A stretch of DNA of 64,000 bases from Plasmodium coatneyi (taxonomy: Eukaryota > Apicomplexa > Aconoidasida > Haemosporida > Plasmodiidae), in assembly GCF_001680005.1 (NCBI RefSeq), contig NC_033565.1:787501-851500 (forward strand). Direction: 5' to 3'. Below the pieces are notes generated by a model. That model was not told the DNA's origin, did no database searches, and saw only the letters and a program-made list of their open reading frames with translations. The translations under genes were made by a program, and so were the position numbers. Position 1 is the first letter of the stretch. Every line of letters begins with the position of its first letter. Shown here in pieces: positions 53,572 through 64,000 of the stretch.

Positions 53572-55786
53572 CAGGCGACTAGCCAAAATGGAACCACGGC
53601 GTACATATTTTACAGGGCCCCCCGACGAGATGCCACGTGCCGGCTTGACTAATCCCTTTTTCAAGTGGATCACCTTCAATTCAATGGCTTTGCTAACGTT
53701 GTCACTGGCACGGGTCAAAGGGAAATATCCTTCAAACTCCTTCTCTTCACGAATTCCCGACAGAGGTATAGCAGCTACTTTTTTTCCTGAGCGTATAAAA
53801 ATTCCCGTTGCGCGTAAATATGCTGCGTAGGAAAAAGCTTATATTTTTGCATACGCCTCTAAGCGTTGGTGAGTTTGCAGAGGGAGTTATTTTTTTCGCT
53901 GCTTTTGTTTTTTCCGTTTTTTCTTATTTTTTTTCTATTTCTTTTTACACTCTCTTCTACGCTTCGCTGCTGGGATGCTTCTCCTCTAACTGCTACGCTG
54001 TTTCGAAGTTACGTGTCGGTTAACTTTTTTTTTTTTTTTTCCCCTTTTTATTGCCGCTTAAAAATTGGTTCTTTTTTTTTCTGTGGGGTAGGAAGTAACT
54101 CCACGCCGGAAAGCCTTGGGCCCCCCTTTTGCTGCGCACCGGTACTGTCGCCTTTCCAGGTCGTCGCATATGCAGAGAAGCAGTGCATACATTCGAGAGA
54201 GCACCGCCAATCGGCGAAGTGAACCTTTATGATTGTTCTTCCCATGCGTTGTAAAAATGGGAAGCACGTGTATATATTTTTTTTATGTGCATTTGCATAC
54301 CCGCGTGGTGCACTTTTTTCCCCTATAAATTCGGCAACGTTGCATACGGCGCGGGAATTCAGTCAGGGAGGCGCCTTGCAGAACCCACACCTTTTTGCGG
54401 ATTTATTTTATAGGGACTTTGCAAAGGGGAGAAAAATATATTTTTCGAAAAATGCGATGATTTAAAAAAAAAAAAAAAAATCCTCTCATCTGGGAGGAAG
54501 TGGGGGAAATAACTTTTCCTTCCCGGACGGATGCCACCAAGTTATGCCGCAAAATTGCTTTCCACTTAATGGGGAAAAAATAACTAAACCGTAAGTCATA
54601 CACGGGGTAAATTTTACCGGACTGACAAATTGCGCAATTTGGCAAAATAGCTCTGCGTAGTGGAATGGGGTGATCCCTGACATTACACCCCTTTTTAACA
54701 GGGCTAGGTCACCGAGCCCGTTTGGCCTGTTGCTCAGGTTTATTCCCATTAGGGTACCCCATTTGGTATTTATCCAAAAGTGTGTTTTTTCTTTGCAATT
54801 TTGCCAAAAGGGGAGCTGTGTTCCCACATGGGCAGAATATGTAGACCCATTTTTACCTGCACGGTTAGGCAAAAACATGTGGAGCACTTCCTATGAAGGG
54901 GTGACCACACAGCAAGAAATCACATAGTATGTCCTTTCACACAATTTCCGAAGGAGGTATGTTCCAAAAATCATCCTTCGTCCAGTTCGTTTTTCCAATC
55001 TGGGAAGCTATGCTGTCTTCCTACAATCGGAGGAGCTCATCTGTGTGGTACATTTAGTCAAATTATTAAGGTGACCTATCCGTGCCAGCTTCTTTTTTTT
55101 TTTTTTTTTTTCCCTGCATTTTTGTTGCCACGCGAACATAGTTGTAAAAATAAGGGCATTTGTGCTGGTGAAAGGAAATGCTGTTAGCCACTCCGAGTTC
55201 TACGCATACCAACTTAGGGTCATTGTGATTTATTCTATTATCCCCCGTTTGAGCTTTTCCAAAGGGAACATTCTTTCACGTGAAAAAAAAAAAAAAAAAA
55301 AAAAGCGCAATGGCGAAGGGATGATACTGGTCTGACCACTTTGCACACTTTATGCATTCGCATTGTGCGAACGGGGGTGATCTTTTTTCCCATACCCAAT
55401 TTTAATTTTTTACCATTTGGCATGCACGGGAAGGGCGATTTTCACTTTTCCAAAAATGTCAAATGGGCAAGTGAGTAAATGATCAAATGAACTGACCACT
55501 TTGCGGCGAAAAAACGCAGAACATTCTGCGATGAGACAGAATAGGACCAACTAGGTCAGGGTGGCTTCCGCGTCATTTTCCCATTTTGCGGGACCTTCCC
55601 AGACGGGAATCGTTGCCCACGCAGGTGTGTACAGAAGGGTATATATCTGTATGCGTGCACATATATACATATGTAGACACAAGGAGAAGCGCACACTCAT
55701 TGATCTTCCCCTTTGCACTGCAAGTGTAGCACTTTCTACATTGTTACCCCCCGCTGCTCCGCATCCCAACCCCAAGGAGGCACAAA
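53493..55786. other. Divergent promoter region (eIF3B/capping beta)
   Basis: 2.3 kb without a credible gene. T runs at 53543-53571 and 54025-54040, A runs at 54463-54480 and 55281-55303. Frames in it are short and motif-free. Confidence 0.6.
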
Positions 55787-56701
55787 ATGGAGGAAGCGAA
55801 AATCGAGGCCGCCCTGCACATGTGCAACATTCTCCCGGCGCACTTATTCGAGGAGACGATCAAACTGTTATCCAAAGTTGACCAAAACTTAACGAACAAT
55901 ATTTTGATAAACAAGGAAGGGCCTATAAAAATAAAATTCGATAGCGAACAAAATAAACACTACCTTGGGAATATGTTCAATAAAGAGAAGGATTCATATA
56001 GGTCTCCCTACAGTAACAGGTACTACCCTGAACATTGCCCAAATGGATACATCCCATCGGAATCCTTACGCACGCTGGAAATGTTGTATAACGAAATGTA
56101 TGACCGGTACAGGAAAGCATACTACATAGGTGGATTGTCTTCCGTTTATCTGTGGCCAAATCCAATCGAAGAAGGATTTGTCGCATGTTTTTTAATCAAG
56201 AAAAAGGAAAATTACGACACATGCACCAGTCTGACATGGGAAGGTACACACCTTATACAAGTAAGCATAACTCATGTAACAATTCACTACCAAATTTCCA
56301 CCACTGTAAATTTTTTTATTAAAAAAAAAAACGAAATGACCCTGTCTGCTTCCATCAATAAAGCTTTGGAAACCCCCAAGAAGGTGTCCAACGTTAATTT
56401 GGTGAAGGATAAATATTTCCACATGCACAACATGGGAAAAATGATTGAAGGTATAGAGAATTCGCTGAGGAAAAGTATTGAATATATTTACTTACCAAAA
56501 ATGAACGACATTTTGAATTCCATCCGGATGGACGATTCGTTTTCGTCTGGTTTGCATAATGGTGATCGTCGGGCTGATCAGAACTTGCGCGCCATTTCGA
56601 GCAACATCGCTTTGTCAAGAGAGAGTATACAGGACGAGTTGAGACAAAAATTGAAAAGCAGAGAGTTGGACACCGGGGCGGAGTACTCCCTTCGGACGTG
56701 A
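55787..56701 (+). CDS. F-actin capping protein subunit beta
   Basis: Single-exon 304-residue protein. It has the CapZ beta signature in order: ALHMCNILPAHLFEETIKLL, LINKEGPIKIKFDSEQNKHY, an SPYSNRYYP motif, LRTLEMLYNEMYDRYRKAYY, GGLSSVYLWPNPIEEGFVAC, FLIKKKE and WEGTHLIQV. The C-terminal helices (NMGKMIEGIENSLRKSIEYI, MNDILNSIR) lead into a tail longer and more polar than animal CapZ beta. The heterodimer binds actin-filament barbed ends; in Plasmodium the beta subunit supports sporozoite motility (family knowledge). I do not see the alpha subunit gene in the window. Confidence 0.94.
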   Translation: MEEAKIEAALHMCNILPAHLFEETIKLLSKVDQNLTNNILINKEGPIKIKFDSEQNKHYLGNMFNKEKDSYRSPYSNRYYPEHCPNGYIPSESLRTLEMLYNEMYDRYRKAYYIGGLSSVYLWPNPIEEGFVACFLIKKKENYDTCTSLTWEGTHLIQVSITHVTIHYQISTTVNFFIKKKNEMTLSASINKALETPKKVSNVNLVKDKYFHMHNMGKMIEGIENSLRKSIEYIYLPKMNDILNSIRMDDSFSSGLHNGDRRADQNLRAISSNIALSRESIQDELRQKLKSRELDTGAEYSLRT

Positions 56702-57168
56702 GTAGATGGAGTGAAGAGGCCAAGTGATCATCCCTTCCTTTACACTGAGAACATGTGTGTATCGTTCTACATTCGCGTGCCGCATATGAAAGGGGCTTGC
56801 TCAAAATGAGTGTGAAAAATGTATCAAACTGTAGGGCAGACAGAATATATCTGTACACATGTATCCCCCCCCCCGTGTGTGCATTTCTGCATACACACAT
56901 CAGTTACATGTATCTGTCCCCCTTCTGTTCTTTCGCTCAAAAGTCACCAAATGGAGGATCTGTGTAAGATATTCCCCACAGCGCAGTCGTCTACCCTTTT
57001 GTAATTTTCCAATTTTTCCAAAAAACGATTTATTATGTTTCCTGCCAAACGGATGAAATGGTGTACAGTTGGCTTTTTTACCTGAACAAAAAAAAAAAAA
57101 AAAAAAAAAAAAAAACAGCCAAATTGTTCTTATTTATTTTTTTTTTTTTTCAGGTGTACAGGTTTGTG

Positions 57169-57214
<46 letters not shown>

Positions 57215-58047
57215 GTCTGGTATTTTCCCCTTCTACACTAATTGGACAGCGTGTATTTCACTTTTCCAAAAAAGTGCAACGGAAAGGTGAAAAACAATTT
57301 AGGGGAAAAGAACGTAGACCTGTTGTTTCTTGCAAACGGGTGGACAGTTGAGGAAATGCCTATATAACTCTGCATACACCCACAAAAAAGACATTCCACA
57401 CGAACATGTCTATACAGGTATTAGCGTTTTTCCGTCGTATTTTTTTTTTTTTTTTGGCCTCTTTATTATGGGCCCAACGGTGAAAGTCACCCGTTTGGCA
57501 ACCCCCGTTTCTTCCTCTTAAGACCCTTTCAACTCGCTTGTCAATTCGCTACAACGACTTTTTTCTTCTTTACAACGTAGTGAGGTTGCAGTTACGCCAG
57601 GTTTTGTATCCCCCTTGGAAGACTAAGAGGGTAAAAAAAAAAAAAAATACAGCGAAAGTAAGAAAATATTATGTTTCCCGAAATGGGAAGGTAAAAAATG
57701 AAGAAAAGGGCAGCGTGAGCAAATTTGTTTCGCTCTCTTTTCTCATCTGTGCACTAGGTCACCACTCAGTGAACGCGAGTAGTTTGATAACCCTCTTTCA
57801 GCGTCGATGCACAAATAGACATGGTAGTTGCGTCGTGTTGCAAAGGGAAGTCATAACTTTGGGTGACCGGCCCGGTCTACATTCCACTAAGCACCATCTC
57901 CGTAGCGATCATTTGCCTGGCGCACTATATTATATTTGCTAAATCGAGCGGTTTCGTACCAACGTGCTTGCTTTGGAGGGAGGATCACTTTCCCAGTGAG
58001 CAAACGCGATCAGATAACTTCGCTAAGCACCACTAACGCTAGCCAGG
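56702..58047. other. Intergenic with long poly(A) tracts
   Basis: Between capping beta and UDP-sugar pyrophosphorylase, both plus. It contains A tracts at 57088-57115 and 57172-57210 (39 bases). No gene supported. Confidence 0.55.
57172..57210. repeat. 39-base A homopolymer
   Basis: Uninterrupted A run downstream of the capping beta gene, 56 bases after another tract at 57088-57115. Equal in length to the T run at 28194-28232. Confidence 0.9.
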
Positions 58048-60435
58048 ATGCATAAAATAGAGCAGCTCACAAAAACGCTCAGCGATGAAGACAAAAGACA
58101 CATCACAGACCTGATTGAAACGGGGCAAACGGAGCTGCTGAACCATGAAGGAATAAACGAGAGAAACATCCTAGACATAATTCAACAGATCAAAGAATTC
58201 GAACTGGTGTACCCAGATGGGCTGCGCACCTACGTGGAGAGAGCTAAAACTTTGATGAAAAAATCGGAAAAGAAAATGCACAATTTTGCACACTGTGTGA
58301 TAGAAAGACCAGATAATTTAATAAAAATAAAATTCCCCTGGGGTGATATGATGCACCAATTGGGGGGAGGTACCAGGGAGGAGAAGATAATATATGAACC
58401 GGATGGGCAGTGCGATGTTCACTGCGATGTGCAGCCCGATGGAAAGGAGGACCCTTTTAATGTGTCGACAAGCACGTCGAACCAGAGCAGTGTGGAGTTC
58501 TACGCGAATGGCACTTTTGTCCATAACGGCAACTTCGTCTCCCCGGAGGAGGGTGAGACCACTCCACTGTCCCAAAGGACGCTATCCCCCAGGGAGTTAT
58601 CCACCACAGGGTTATCCACCACAGGGTTATCCACCACAGGGTTATCCACCACAGGGTTATCCACTACAGGGTTATCCACTACAGGGATTTCCACCACGCC
58701 ACTCTCCTCTACTTCATCCCATGGCGAAAGTTACGACGCGAATTTGTACAGAAGTAGTTACCTCTCCTTAAGTGATGAGCCAAAAGGGAGGGAACAAAAT
58801 AAAACAAACACAGAGAAGGAGGTAACCCAAGCCAGTGGAATTATCGCAAAAATCGACCAGTACCTACACTATGAGCAGATAGGACTGAGCCAAATAGACA
58901 AAGTATGCTTCGTGTTGCTAGCGGGCGGGTTGGGCGAACGATTAAATCACAGCGACATCAAATTGAAGCTACTAACAAATTTAGTCTCAGAAAAAACGTA
59001 CCTTGAATACTACTGTAATTATTTGAAAGTTTTCCAAGAGTATATAAAAAGGAAAAAAAACAAAGAGGTGGATATCCCCTTCATTATTATGCTATCCGAT
59101 GATACCTACGAACAGACAGTCACCTTCTTACGGAGGAACAATTTTTTCAACCTTAAAGAGAACCAAATGTATTTTTTAAAGCAGAAGAAGGTATTATGCT
59201 TTAAGGACAGCGAAGCGCATATCGATTTTGTTTTTCAAAATGGCTCCTTTATCCTTTCCAGGAAACCACATGGTCATGGGGACATCCATTCTCTCATTCG
59301 AAATAACGTTCCTTTGGACGCTCTGATAGAGGCAGGGTACAGATACTTGTATTTTTTCCAAGACACGAACGCATTATCCATGAAGGTGTTGTTTGTATGT
59401 TTGGGGGTGTCCATAGAGAAGGAGCTTCATATGAACTTCCTAGCCATTTCGAGGAATCCAGGGGAAGAAATCGGAGCCATTTGCAACCTAATCAACACGG
59501 ATGGTTGTAAAAGAGTTGTAAACATTGAATATAATTTTTTAGAGTCTATCCTGACTGGTTCGGGGGGACAGGAGTTGGTGGATGAGGATGGGTTTTCCTT
59601 CTTTCCTGGCAATACTAGTTCTATTCTCTTCGAAATGAGGACATACAATGAGTTGCTAAAAAGAACTAATGGAGTCGTTCCGGAATATGTTAATCCGAAG
59701 TATGCTGACCATGAGAGGAAGCATTTTGTTCGGGCTGCCAGAGTGGAAAGCATGATGCAGGACTTCGCCTTTCTGTACTGCTGTGTGGGGGAGGAAGGAC
59801 CAGGTGACGTGTCACACGATGTTACTGTGAACAGCATGGAAAGCTATGTATGCAAACGGGGGAGAGTTGGAGCGACCCAGTTGGATAGGTGTCTTTGCTT
59901 CTCTCCGGTGAAGAATGACCCAGCCAAGGCGAAGAGGAAAGTGCAAAGCGGCATACACCCAGAATGCATGTTCAGCGCAGAAGCAGACCTCTACTACAGC
60001 AACTGCGCCTTTTTACAGCTAGCCTGTCTATACAATCGAAAGCTGTTCCAGTTAGACGAATTGGAAGTGAAGACGTTTAACGGGGTTCGCTATTTCCTTC
60101 CCCCCAAGGTTTTATTAGAACCGCAATTTGCCTTTACCCTAACCGATCTGGTAAAAAAAGTCACAGGAAATATATCCATTAGGCGGAACTCCACCTTATG
60201 GGTGAAGTCAGATGCACTCATTCGAAATTTACATCTGGACGGGGCACTCATCATTGGAGGGGGTAATTCTGAAGATGGTGTTTCCCTCCCTGTCGTGTTG
60301 GAAGAGAACCTGTGTGTGCGGAACAGGGGGGATGAGCTGATTGCCCTTTCGGACAGTGGGGAAGAGAACTCCGAGCAGCTCCAAATTAGGGGGTATAAAT
60401 TAGTAAAAAGGGAGGTCCTAATGATAAACAGCTAG
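58048..60435 (+). CDS. UDP-sugar pyrophosphorylase-type nucleotidyltransferase
   Basis: Single-exon 795-residue enzyme. Residues ~285-700 match the USP/UAP nucleotidyltransferase fold: VCFVLLAGGLGERLNHSDIK (nucleotide-binding GG-x-GERL loop), VDIPFIIMLSDDTYEQTVTF, ISRKPHGHGDIHSLI-like RKPHGHGDIHSLI, YRYLYFFQDTNALSMKVLFV, IGAICNLIN, VNIEYN, FPGNTSSILFEM, EYVNPKYAD and ESMMQDF. These blocks, especially PHGHGD(V/I)HSLL, FFQDTN and the NIEYN motif, are closer to UDP-sugar pyrophosphorylase than to strict UAP1; P. falciparum copies tend to be labelled UTP-glucose-1-phosphate uridylyltransferase. It makes UDP-sugars from sugar-1-phosphate and UTP in the cytosol. The first 270 residues include a STTG repeat insert. 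Confidence 0.87.
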   Translation: MHKIEQLTKTLSDEDKRHITDLIETGQTELLNHEGINERNILDIIQQIKEFELVYPDGLRTYVERAKTLMKKSEKKMHNFAHCVIERPDNLIKIKFPWGDMMHQLGGGTREEKIIYEPDGQCDVHCDVQPDGKEDPFNVSTSTSNQSSVEFYANGTFVHNGNFVSPEEGETTPLSQRTLSPRELSTTGLSTTGLSTTGLSTTGLSTTGLSTTGISTTPLSSTSSHGESYDANLYRSSYLSLSDEPKGREQNKTNTEKEVTQASGIIAKIDQYLHYEQIGLSQIDKVCFVLLAGGLGERLNHSDIKLKLLTNLVSEKTYLEYYCNYLKVFQEYIKRKKNKEVDIPFIIMLSDDTYEQTVTFLRRNNFFNLKENQMYFLKQKKVLCFKDSEAHIDFVFQNGSFILSRKPHGHGDIHSLIRNNVPLDALIEAGYRYLYFFQDTNALSMKVLFVCLGVSIEKELHMNFLAISRNPGEEIGAICNLINTDGCKRVVNIEYNFLESILTGSGGQELVDEDGFSFFPGNTSSILFEMRTYNELLKRTNGVVPEYVNPKYADHERKHFVRAARVESMMQDFAFLYCCVGEEGPGDVSHDVTVNSMESYVCKRGRVGATQLDRCLCFSPVKNDPAKAKRKVQSGIHPECMFSAEADLYYSNCAFLQLACLYNRKLFQLDELEVKTFNGVRYFLPPKVLLEPQFAFTLTDLVKKVTGNISIRRNSTLWVKSDALIRNLHLDGALIIGGGNSEDGVSLPVVLEENLCVRNRGDELIALSDSGEENSEQLQIRGYKLVKREVLMINS
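58597..58690 (+). repeat. 15-bp in-frame coding repeat (LSTTG)
   Basis: Six 15-bp units (ttatccaccacaggg type) encode six LSTTG pentapeptides followed by ISTTP, about residues 183-216 of the pyrophosphorylase. The units are nearly identical at the base level, so the expansion is recent, and it lies in a linker outside the catalytic fold. Confidence 0.93.
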
Positions 60436-61369
60436 GGGGACAAGGACGGTACTTAATAAATGTGTTTCCTTTTTGAATTCATTTTGTGGAGGATTCTTCT
60501 TCTTGATGAATGCACCATTGAGGTGATGTTTTATGTGTGCCCTTAAGTAGTCACCCCGCCGCGATGATTATATAAACGGTGCGTACACACAAACATGTTT
60601 GGTGCGTATGCCTGGGTGTATGCAAATCCTTTATCATTTTTTCCCTCTGTGTTGATTGACTCATGCAAGTGGAGACTACTTACTCTGTGTGGAGGCTCCA
60701 CCACGGAGCAACGGCAGGGCAGCTTCCTTATGGATGTAGTGGGTCCACCAATTTTTTCGTTTCCCCCCATTACATTTCGTTCGATTATTTTTACTTAATG
60801 TTACAGGATGAGTCGGAAGGGTAATGATAGGCCGAATGGAAAAAAAAAAAAAAAAAAAAAAAAATGCAAAAGGAAATCACCCTTTGGTAATTATGTGCCA
60901 GGGGATAGGACTACATGTGTGCACCACCAATTTCATTTTTGGGAACGATGTCAAATGGTGTGACGAGCTCCCCTTTGAGGGAGAGAGGGAAAAAAGGCCT
61001 TGCCACAACACATTCGACATGGAGATAATAACAGTAGTGTTGTTCGTTGCTATTGTGGTGGCACATGATAGGTCGCCAAAGCGAGTGAACGAAAAAGCCA
61101 AACTCTTCTTCGAGAAATTGTTGGGAAGACATAGGTACAGTGCACTGCAGCGTCGGGGTGGATATACCAGCGAGCCAAAATTTGCTGCTCAATGGGGGCA
61201 GAAAAAGATCAGCGGCACACAAAGTGGTGCTGCATGGTTGTACATTTGTATGCGCCCTTCAGGGGGAGGAAGTAAGAGGGGCATAAAATGGTGAAGCCAA
61301 TTTGGTGGATGGTGAAAAAAAGAAGCCACGTAAATGTTGCCAAAACGATTTGTTCGGGGAAAATTGAAA
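60436..61369. other. Intergenic, convergent 3' regions
   Basis: Between the pyrophosphorylase (plus) and SPT16 (minus). A 25-A tract is at 60840-60864. No gene supported. Confidence 0.55.
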
Positions 61370-64000
61370 TTAATTTTTTTTCTTCTTCTTCCTCTTGTTG
61401 TATCCTTCTTCGTCGTCGCTTTTGTAGGCGAATCGTTTTTTGTCATCTGCAGGGGAGGGGAAGAAAAGAAAATTGGTTACAAGGAGGTTATCATATCGGC
61501 CGATCAGCATATTGGTCAATCACGTAGGTGAGTGATTCTTTGTGTACCTTTTTTGGCCCGCTCCTCGAGCTCGTCCCAAGAGAGTCCCTCATCATCGGAG
61601 TCTTCCTCGACTTCCCCCTCGCCGTCGCTCTCCGTGGCAAGGCTCTCATCTTCGCTGTCGTCGTATTCGCTGTCTTCCTCGGCGCTCTGCAGTGGGGTGT
61701 AAAAAACGTGCAAAAATGGAAAAAGTGAATAAGTGTGAAAAAGGTAAACACGTGTGAAAACGGGTTCTCACTCCAACTGGGAGATTCAAACTACATGTGG
61801 ATGATGTGCTATCCAGTTGACACTACGCCATACCATCTCCGACTCGTCCAGCTCGTACTCATCGTCATCATCCTCATCCTCTGCTGACTGTTCCTCCTCC
61901 TCCTCGTCGTCGCCAAGGAATCCGTCAAAACCCTTGGATTCGACAAACGAGTCTATGTCGGCCAAAATGGTCTTCAGAATATTTCCCCACTGGAGGTTGT
62001 TCTTTCCTTCATAGTAGACGATGTCAATGGTGGTCAGCCACTTCTTAATGGTGTCTAAGTATTCAGTGGGGATGACGTCAATTCGCTTGACCGGTTTGGT
62101 GTAGTCCTTAAATACGAAGATCATATCGAAGTTACGTAACCCATGGTGGATTCTTTCAAGGGAGGCAATTTCGATGTCTTCAACGGAGAGGATAAAAGGA
62201 GGCCACTCCACCAGATGGTTAATGGTATTTGCGGTGACAAAAATTTCTACGTTGCTTTTGTTTGGAACTCCAGAGAAGGTCAATTCAGGGTAGGGAATTT
62301 CAAACTCTATTTTTGACGTATCTTGCATCTGTTGTACAAAATTTTTAAATATCAGATTTAGTCTATTTTTTTGTTCTCTTTCTTTCATTTCGTCATGCAT
62401 TTCGTCGGGATCGTAGACGTTCCTTGCTTTGGCTCGGTCGAGGTCATCGATTTGTGTTCCCGCTTCGCAGTAGAACTGCACGTCCAGCGTCTTTTTCTTT
62501 CCCACCATTATGTACCTCTTCAGGTGGAAGTGAATTAAAATGATTAGCTGCCCATCGGAGGGTTGATAGAACGCGTACTTTATGTCGTCGAAGAGGATGT
62601 CAATATATTCCGTGGTACCTCTAGAATTGGCTGAGTATCTAAGCCCATTGGTATGCAGTTCCAACGTTCCAAGGATTTTCCTTCCTGTGAATATATTTGG
62701 CCTAGTCATAAGGTCTCTCAGAATAATTCTTCTTCCACTTTTGTTCAGAACAAGTTTTTCCTGAGTGTGTTGCGTGTCATTAACATCGGCTTCCACCTCC
62801 TTCTGCCTGACGTGTTTAATGAGTTCCTTCACCTGCTTCACAATGTTTTGGAAATGCCTCTCATCATTTGATTTAAATATTAGCTCTTTTATGTATATTT
62901 CTTTTTCCTGCAGCGTGGGGAAGGTACTGACGTCTGCTTTTAGGACTCCTTGTCCGCCAGGCACTTGAAAATTAATACGCAGAACGTATATATCATTGTT
63001 GTCCTCATAATTGGAGCTGAGATTCTTGACAGTGGAAACGTGGAATGGGACGTGGGCCCCATTTATAGGGAGTAAAATGCACTCATGTTTGTTATCTACA
63101 GAAATTATGTTTGGTCGTAAATCTCTCGGAAAGAGATCCACATCGTTATACGCTTTTACATCTTCCAACTTTTTAACATTTTTTTTATTTGGATCTGTAT
63201 AATCGCCTGTTCCCTTGGAGAAGCGAACCTTAATTTCGTTCATTTTTTTTTCCTTCAGTTCATTTTGTCTTTTATTCAGCTCTTCCATTTCTTGCTCATT
63301 ATTGTGGGCTAGTGAATTTTTGTTCCTCCTCCTGAGTCGGTCCGAAACGATGACACTAGCTGCGTTGTTAAGAATGCTAGCGGAAATTCCCGTTTTCTTT
63401 TTATTATATTCTCCATTTTGTTCCTTCTTTTCACTCTTCACGTTATTTTCCACTTCGTCTTCACTTTTGCTGTCCTCCAGTTCATACGAAATGGTGTTGA
63501 TTTCTTTGCTGATGGAATCGGTGAGGATATTCACTTCTCCTTCGTCATTTATGCACACCGTGTCGCTGATCCATATGGCAAAATTATTTTTGTCACCCGC
63601 GGGTACGTTTTCAAAACCGACGGATAAATTGTAGGAAGTATTTTTCTGTATCATCCCATTGTTGTTACTTTCCGTGATGAGAAAATCCTTTTCCATAAAT
63701 TCAATTCCTATGACGTGACCAATGCATTTGACAAAGTAGTCCTCTACATCGATCTGACTCAAAGTGGAGTAATCCTTCTTATTCCTTTTTATAAAACTAA
63801 GGGCCTTTTTATACACATCTGAGTAGGTGCTATTTACCTGAAGGCATTCCTTAATGACGTACTTTTCGATGGCCAGGGTAAAACTGTACAACTCCTTATG
63901 TTGCGTTTTTGCGTTTAGCAAAAGTGTCCTATTCACGTTTGAACAGAGTTCCTTATATTTGACTCCAACACCTACCAGTATTGTACCCTCATTCTGGGAG
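61370..64000 (-). CDS. SPT16: FACT complex subunit SPT16, C-terminal part (5' end outside window)
   Basis: Histone chaperone that remodels nucleosomes during transcription and replication. Minus-strand exons are >64000-61834, 61686-61548 and 61446-61370 (donors gtatgg, gtacac; acceptors tgcag, tgcag), all in phase. The reading frame is open through 64000, so the Met at 63936 is internal. The first visible residues (VGVGVKYKELCSNVNRTLLL) belong to the inactive aminopeptidase-like N-terminal domain (compare GxRYxSYCSNxxRT). SPT16 middle-domain landmarks follow: PAGDKNNFAIWISDT, DLFPRDLRPNIISVDNKHEC, PINGAHVPFHVSTVKNLSS, DLMTRPNIFTGRKILGTLEL, DIKYAFYQPSDGQLIILIHF and PPFILSVEDIEIASLERIHH, then VDSFVESKGFDGFLGDDEEE-type sequence. 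The acidic tail and final KRKKKKKN are split over the two short exons. Confidence 0.93.

Noticed and set aside
1..64000. tRNA genes or CRISPR arrays
   Set aside because: No tRNA B-box/T-loop with a foldable cloverleaf was found by eye, and the repeats are directly tandem without spacers in a eukaryotic genome.

Overview
The window is nuclear chromosome sequence from a Plasmodium parasite of the simian/vivax clade. P. knowlesi or its close relative P. coatneyi fits best. The reasons are: the left end carries the 3' half of a SICAvar gene (cysteine-rich domain exons ending in Trp, a Pro/Gly-rich exon with a transmembrane segment, and a separate cytoplasmic exon), a family known from those two species; base composition is moderate rather than extremely AT-rich; introns are GT-AG with purine-rich or poly-pyrimidine stretches; and long poly(A)/poly(T) tracts litter the intergenic DNA. 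Species-level assignment is inference.

Layout. Bases 1-9,000 are lineage-specific: the SICAvar 3' portion (plus strand, 5' end outside the window) with repeat-filled introns, a decayed repeat of its 3' end, an AT-rich gap, and a two-exon Pv-fam-d-like exported protein with His/Asp-rich repeats. Bases 10,000-17,100 hold a histone stem-loop binding protein (minus), an unrecognised four-exon gene (plus) and a secreted protein gene assembled from seven exons, several tiny. From about 18,200 to the end the window is a dense housekeeping block: WDR26/Gid7 (minus), PRP28/DDX23 helicase, a Pho80-like cyclin, proteasome beta-6 (type 1) and a SWIB protein (all plus), a RAP-domain protein and NOSIP homologue (minus), a B-box protein with a probable divergent PARP-like domain, a large protein with AP2-like modules, apicortin (all plus), eIF3B (minus), F-actin capping protein beta, UDP-sugar pyrophosphorylase (plus), and the C-terminal part of FACT subunit SPT16 (minus, 5' end outside the window). 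From memory, this order resembles a segment of P. falciparum chromosome 5 (FACT-S ... apicortin ... SWIB, proteasome beta, cyclin, DDX23, WDR26), so the left end marks a junction between conserved core and species-specific antigen and exported genes.

There is no operon logic: each gene should have its own promoter. Head-to-head pairs (SLBP/13310 gene, WDR26/DDX23, NOSIP/B-box gene, eIF3B/capping beta) share 1-3 kb upstream regions; tail-to-tail pairs are SWIB/RAP, apicortin/eIF3B and UDP-sugar pyrophosphorylase/SPT16. Gene models here were built by hand from splice consensus and frame phase. The best leads are the PARP-like domain next to B-boxes, the four AP2-like modules in the 1,431-residue protein, the decayed SICAvar 3' repeat, and the RAP gene's 5' intron/frameshift question.
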